Source: Diphasiastrum complanatum
Taxonomy: Eukaryota; Streptophyta; Lycopodiopsida; Lycopodiales; Lycopodiaceae
Assembly: GCA_029204225.1 (NCBI GenBank)
Contig: CM055098.1
Span: 11,679,552 to 11,743,551, forward strand
Direction of reading: 5' to 3'
Length of the DNA stretch: 64,000 nt
Both the position numbers and the translations under genes were made by a program. The stretch's first letter is position 1; each line of letters starts with the position of its first letter. Below, piece after piece: positions 59,455-64,000 of the stretch. Under the pieces are notes generated by a model. It saw only the letters and a list, made by a program, of their open reading frames with translations, had not been told where the DNA came from and did not search any database.

Positions 59455-59930
59455 GATGAATGAACAGTAGAAAGCATTCGAAGATCTTAAGCAAAGGTTG
59501 ATTAATGCTCCTATTCTGAGACCACCCAACTGGGCTATTTTATTTCATAGTTATGTGGATGTTTCTGCATTTGCTATTGGCGTTTGTCTAAGCCAGAAGG
59601 ACGACCAGAAGAAGGATCATCCCATCTACTATGCGAGTCGATAGCTGAGTGCATCAGAGAAGAATTATTCGGCTACAGAAAGGGAAGCACTTGGCATGAT
59701 TTTCAATGTTAAAAAATTTCGGCATTATTTGCTGGGATATGCATTTATTTTCATGTGGATCATTATGCTCTTAAGTATCTTGTAAATAAACCAGATCTAT
59801 CAGGACGAATTGCTCGATGGGTTCTACTTCTGCAAGAATTTACTTCTCAAGTAGAGCTTCGTCAAGGAAAATATCATACAAATGTTGATTATCTATCGCG
59901 ACTCAACACCGGAAAAATTGAAGACCTATC
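59455..59930 (+). pseudogene. Gypsy RNase H relic
   Basis: AFEDLKQRLINAPILRPPNW, then VDVSAFAIGVCLSQKD (the usual TDAS...GAVL site reads VDVS), SASEKNYSATEREALGMIF, and after a frameshift DLSGRIARWVLLLQEF and KYHTNVDYLSRL, the RNase H terminus. It has a TAG after IYYASR, at 59643, and at least one frameshift. Confidence 0.82.
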
Positions 59931-60038
59931 AATGATGATTTTTCAGATGAATATTTATTCGAGATCTCATCTACAAATTCGTTATATTCTGATATTATTA
60001 TTTATCTTAAAGATCAGATATATTCGGATAGTTACGAT

Positions 60039-61215
60039 TTGGAGCAAAAGACAGTTTTTCAATATAAGGTAGCACCTTATACAATTATTAACAATGTTCT
60101 GTACAAGCTTGGTGCTGACCATCAACTACGAAGATGTCTCAAAACTGAAGACATTAAAAAGGTCGTTAAAGCCTTACACTCAGAAGATGCTGGTGGACAT
60201 TTTGCTTTGAAGAATACAGTTAATAAGATATTGACTGCCAAGTATCGGTGGCCAACAATGTTCAAGGATGTATCAAATTTTATTCGTTCATGTGATCCAT
60301 GCCAGAGATCTAGTAAGCCTACAAAAGCAATGAATTGGTCGTTGACACCAATCTTGCCTCTTGCACCATTCGAGAAATGAGGGATTGACTTTGTTGGTCC
60401 AATCAAACCTGTTACCCGACATACAAAATGTCGTTATATTCTAGTTGCCACGGATTATGCTACCAAGGAGGTTGAAGCAGAGGCGACGAAACGAAACGAT
60501 GCAAAAACTGTCGAGACGTTCTTATTCAAAAGTATAATCACAAGATATGGTTGTCCACTCGAACTAGTAAGTGACAGAGGAACACATTTTCTAAATGATA
60601 CGATACGGTTGCTGACAACCTATTTCCTGATCAAACACAAAAAAACTACACCGTATAATCCAAAAGTAGACGGGTTGACAGAAAGAGCTAATGGAATCTT
60701 ATGTAAGATCCTGACTAAAATTACTATTGCACATGCAATGGATTGGGATCAGAAACTACCATCAGTTCTCTGGACTTATCACAACACAGAGAAAATCACG
60801 ACGAAACAAACACCATATTTCCTTACATATGGTATGCATCCTATCTTGCCAATTGAATTCGAGGTGAAAACCTTTCGTATTCAAGCTCAACGAACAGATG
60901 TAGGATTAATAAACGAAAGGTTGACTAATATTGAAGAACTAGCTGAAGCTCGAGAGACTTCACAAAAACTAAAGGAGGAAATCCAGAAACAAAGAAAGAA
61001 GAAATATGACAGTCATATAAAAAAATGTGATTTTAAAACTGATGACTATGGGCTGATACATGACAGTCGCCATTAAACGTTCCTTGGAAAACTCCATATG
61101 CGATGGCTTGGATGGTATAAAGTCATAGAGGTGTTTGACAATGGTTCTATGCAACTTCAATCACTTGAAGGTGAACTATTACCGACACGTATTAACGGGT
61201 TCAGACTGAAGAAAT
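60039..61215 (+). pseudogene. Gypsy integrase relic
   Basis: H2C2 zinc domain (LHSEDAGGHF...SCDPCQ, 60174-60303), then core domain with GIDFVGPI (first Asp), SDRGTHF (second, about 60571) and DGLTERANG (Glu, about 60672). All three catalytic residues are kept. WDQKLPSVLWTYHNT and TPYFLTYGMHPILPIE follow, then a coiled Lys/Glu-rich stretch and a worn C-terminus (WLGWYKVIEVFDNGSMQL, INGFRLKKYY) ending at TGA 61213. Breaks: TGA at 60378, one frameshift near 60570 and a stop at 61074. Confidence 0.86.
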
Positions 61216-61259
61216 ACTACCTTTGACCAGAATTTTTTTTGTTCTTATTATTTTCTAGT

Positions 61260-61560
61260 ATTTTTTAGAAAATAATCGCGAATTTTCTTTTATCTTGTCT
61301 AAATTTTTTTCGCAACATTTCTTTTATTTTTTTTCTTTCTAGAATTTTTCTAGAAATTTTCGAGAAATTTTCGAGAATTTTTCTTGACTTCTCTCAATCT
61401 TTCAATATCATTTTAAAAGTATTTTCGAGAATTTTTTGAGATTTTTTTTCGCGACACTGAAAAGGTCCTTCGAGAAAGTTTTGCGAAACTTTCTAGATTC
61501 TTTCTAGCATAATTTCGAGAATCTTTCGAGAATCTCTCGACCTACTTTTTGTATCCCTCC
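61260..61560. repeat. TTCnnGAA dyad array with 11-bp period
   Basis: Four perfect TTCnnGAA dyads begin at 61337, 61348, 61359 and 61370, exactly 11 bp apart, with a worn fifth at 61381. More follow in 61420-61535, including two TTCGAGAATCT units in succession. The surrounding 300 bp is T-rich with cgcgaa and ttcgaga elements. The dyad resembles the core of a heat-shock element, but true elements have a 10-bp period. It lies just 3' of the gypsy pol. Confidence 0.75.
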
Positions 61561-61918
61561 ATTAAAGATGATGGCCACATGATCATCATTATTCACACAT
61601 GTGTACGCTCATAGATATTGTTTTTCCTTAACTAATTAATTTATTTATTTTACAAACGGTCTTCCTTCATTAAAGATCGATCTAGCAAATTATAGTTTTA
61701 AAACACTGAGCCATGCACGTCCTCCATAAATGGAAGTGGCAGATGTCAAGTCACCATGCCACGTCGTCATCTCTTCCACACCGCTACTACTTATCAGAGT
61801 CATTTTCCATTTTTCCTCTTTACACTTTCTACCTGCGAAGTTTATGCTCACCCTTTGCGATCAAAGCACTTTTTGCGAACTATTGTGATTTACGAAGCTA
61901 TCGTTAAACATTCAAACA
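61561..61918. other. Leader-like stretch before the last ORF
   Basis: No coding content. It contains ttgcgatc and ttgcgaac motifs and a possible start context before the ATG at 61920. Confidence 0.4.
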
Positions 61919-63901
61919 ATGGCTTCCGCATCATGTTCGGGCTCTAATATCATTTGGAAAGCACGCGCAAGAATCCGCCTGCATCCATCCAGTCCTTTTT
62001 GGATCAATGCAGGTTGGGTGATTTGAAAGTGGACCCCTCCATCATCCTCTCTGAAGTTAGTACTGAATTCGTGAACTCCATCCATTCAATTTCGGAGGTG
62101 GACCTGTTCTGCACAGCTCTCAGATTACCTCTGGATGGGAGGCTGCTTTCAACTAACAAAGATTCGGTGGATGAAGCTGCCCACTTCTTAAGCAACTGTT
62201 TCGTGCCCACGAAGGGGTACAAAATCTCTATGATTCGAGATACAACATTCAAGTTGTTTTGTAAATATGTAAACCAAGCAATCTTTTTGATGGATGCAGA
62301 TGCTACCATTTCAGTTTAAAATTTTGGGTATATATTATATGCTCTTGCGGATTATCCAGTGTGCTTCAGTGTTATCACATACAAAGCCTTTTTGCATTGG
62401 ATTAAGCACCAAAAGTTTTCTGGAGTTGGAGCCCATGTATCTCGACTCTGCGCTCATTTTGACATATTAAACGATCAAGAGAAAACCATGCTGACAGGAA
62501 GATTGTTGGTTCCCAGGCCAATAGATCTTTCCAGCATCCTTTATGTACCTATTCCGGTTCCAGTTGATGCTGCACCAGCAGTCGAAGTAGCAGCCACCAC
62601 TGCTATGGAGAGTGAAGCTGTGGCAATGGTAACCGATGGAGCTTCTGCTGCTGCGGATTCTTCAAAGCCAGCATTTGCTTTCACATCTCAGAAGCAGCTG
62701 AGCGCATCCACCTCTGAGGATGATGCAACCTAGTCTGATACATCAGACAAGGGACACATAACTGCGGAAGGCGACACTGGGGCACATGTGGCAGATGACA
62801 AAGAACCAGACGATCTGCCCCAGTGGTTTCGATCCATGACTGAGAAAGCCAAGAATCTTGTGGCTGAAGTACATGAGTTCGACAAGTACCACCGTCAACT
62901 CACAATGTAGCTTATCACCTCAGAGAGGAAATCACTCGACTCTCTGAAGGAGTCCTTTGAGAAGATCGATTCGCTTGAATCAGACAATTATCCTTTCACA
63001 AATAGACTTGTTAACTTGCAAGTCATTGTTTCAAACAATACTTGGTCATATGTCTATGCTGATCGAACAACATCGTTCTCTCGAAACACAACTTCAGACT
63101 TTAATAAAGGAAGCCGATTCTTTGAAGCAGACCAATAAGGCAATTCAGGCCAAGTCTGACAATTTTCAGACTCAAAACGATTCTTTGAAACAGCAACTTT
63201 TGGCTGCAAATCAACATAATGTCGCGCTCCAGAAACATCTACAGGAGGAGCGAATGACAAGATTAAAGGCAGAAGCTGCTTTGTCCCTGAGCACCACCGC
63301 AGAGTCAATCACTGTCGATCTCACGAAGCTGAACCAGCTCCAAGGCCAGATGCTCGACAATTTTCGAGTCGAGTTCTTACAACCGCTCAAGGATGCGAAG
63401 GCTCTTGTCAAGGAAGAGTTGGCGGAGCTGAAGGAGCTCTCCAGTGATGCCACCCCATCTTGCAACGGGCCTGATGCACACGATGACTATCTTTAGGCCT
63501 TGCTGCGAATTGATGAACTTACACAACAACTCCAAGTTGTGCTTGCCTGCACCAGAGCCTCAGACCATCCAGAATTCCTGAAGGCTGTCGCAAAGATTGA
63601 CCAACTCAAACAAGAGCCATCAAACCAAAAGCAACAAATGGAAGATCAGAAGCTGGCTGCTGAGTTGCAAACACAGGATCTGGCAACTACATCTACACAG
63701 CCAAAGTGAATGCGGCGAAATCAGTCGAAGGTATGTGCTGACAGATTTCGTGCATTTGTTGATCGCTTCTGGAAATGGTGTCCACATGCTTTTAATATTG
63801 AGTTGCAATGGCGTGTGGATCACATGATGCTACCAGGCACAGTAGGCATCGCCGTGGGAGAAGGACGACTTTCTCTGGTTATGGGCCCAACTCACTATTG
63901 A
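61919..63901 (+). pseudogene. Decayed long ORF downstream of gypsy pol, unknown function
   Basis: A continuous coding trace, from about the ATG at 61920 or the frame at 61954, interrupted by TAA 62317, TAG 62731 and TAG 62908. A frameshift lies near 62990, then TAG 63494, TGA 63707 and TGA 63899. The first part is a globular-looking region (IQSFLDQCRLGDLKVDPSI, FCKYVNQAIFLMDADATISV). An Ala/Val/Thr-rich low-complexity linker (62550-62730) comes next, then an acidic segment with PQWFRSM. A long coiled-coil region of Leu/Gln/Lys/Glu heptads (62930-63450) follows, and last a Trp-containing tail (ADRFRAFVDRFWKW). No membrane segment is obvious. It may be an extra ORF of the gypsy element, as some Tat and Athila elements carry, or the gag of another element. 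I do not recognise the family. Confidence 0.55.
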
Positions 63902-64000
63902 GCAGAAAGGATGTCTATACTGGGGCATAATCCAGGGCAAATTCCAAGTTGTACCTTTCAGATCGGCAGAGTTATACATAGGCTCTTCGGCTATGTATGC
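63902..64000. other. Window edge
   Basis: The reading frame of the preceding ORF continues past its TGA to the edge (SILGHNPGQIPSC...), so the element probably extends beyond the window. Confidence 0.35.

Overview
This is about 64 kb of repeat-dominated nuclear DNA from a land plant. The evidence is Ty1/copia and Ty3/gypsy retrotransposons with the plant-type primer site TGGTATCAGAGC, a chromodomain gypsy (chromovirus), BED/DUF659-type hAT transposons with spliced genes, and long AT and GA microsatellites. Almost every coding stretch is a decayed transposable-element gene. I found no complete host gene, so the window looks intergenic in a large, TE-rich genome. A fern or gymnosperm is a guess that the sequence alone does not settle. 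No bacterial operons, CRISPR arrays, tRNA or rRNA genes were seen.

Layout. 1-4.8 kb: an old Ty3/gypsy RNase H-integrase relic, a probable LTR start and a 96-bp tandem duplication. 4.8-6.5 kb: a LINE (non-LTR) relic whose 3' end runs into a (TC)n(TA)n microsatellite. 6.5-18.9 kb: two tandem copies of one hAT element (6542-12746 and 12785-18875), both bounded by (TA)n. 18.9-21.7 kb: a 328-bp LTR in reverse orientation and unassigned DNA. 21.7-26.2 kb: a full-length but internally deleted chromovirus with 358-bp LTRs and the 5-bp target duplication ATGCC. 26-31.8 kb: mostly unassigned, with minisatellites, hairpins and two weak candidate terminal exons. 31.8-34.1 kb: a reverse-strand copia relic. 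34.4-39.8 kb: a forward copia, split by an insertion and flanked by giant GA/CT tracts. 41.4-44.9 kb: gypsy gag (+) facing gypsy RT (-). 47.0-47.3 kb: a LINE tail. 48.0-52.9 kb: a copia element with a 668-bp 5' LTR. 53.7-55.4 kb: a possible gypsy LTR. 55.7-57.7 kb: two joined copia fragments. 58.3-64 kb: a gypsy pol relic followed by an array of TTCnnGAA dyads and a further long decayed ORF.

The most interesting system is the hAT pair. Each copy carries a spliced BED-DUF659-hAT transposase gene with a very long proline-rich tail ending in AT-hook motifs, a second charged ORF on the opposite strand with promoter-like signals, and ends built of GGTACC palindromes and foldbacks. Both copies sit in (TA)n tracts, as expected if the AT-hook tail helps target AT microsatellites. 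Both transposase genes are dead, by mostly different lesions; the antisense ORF is open in copy 1 and broken in copy 2.
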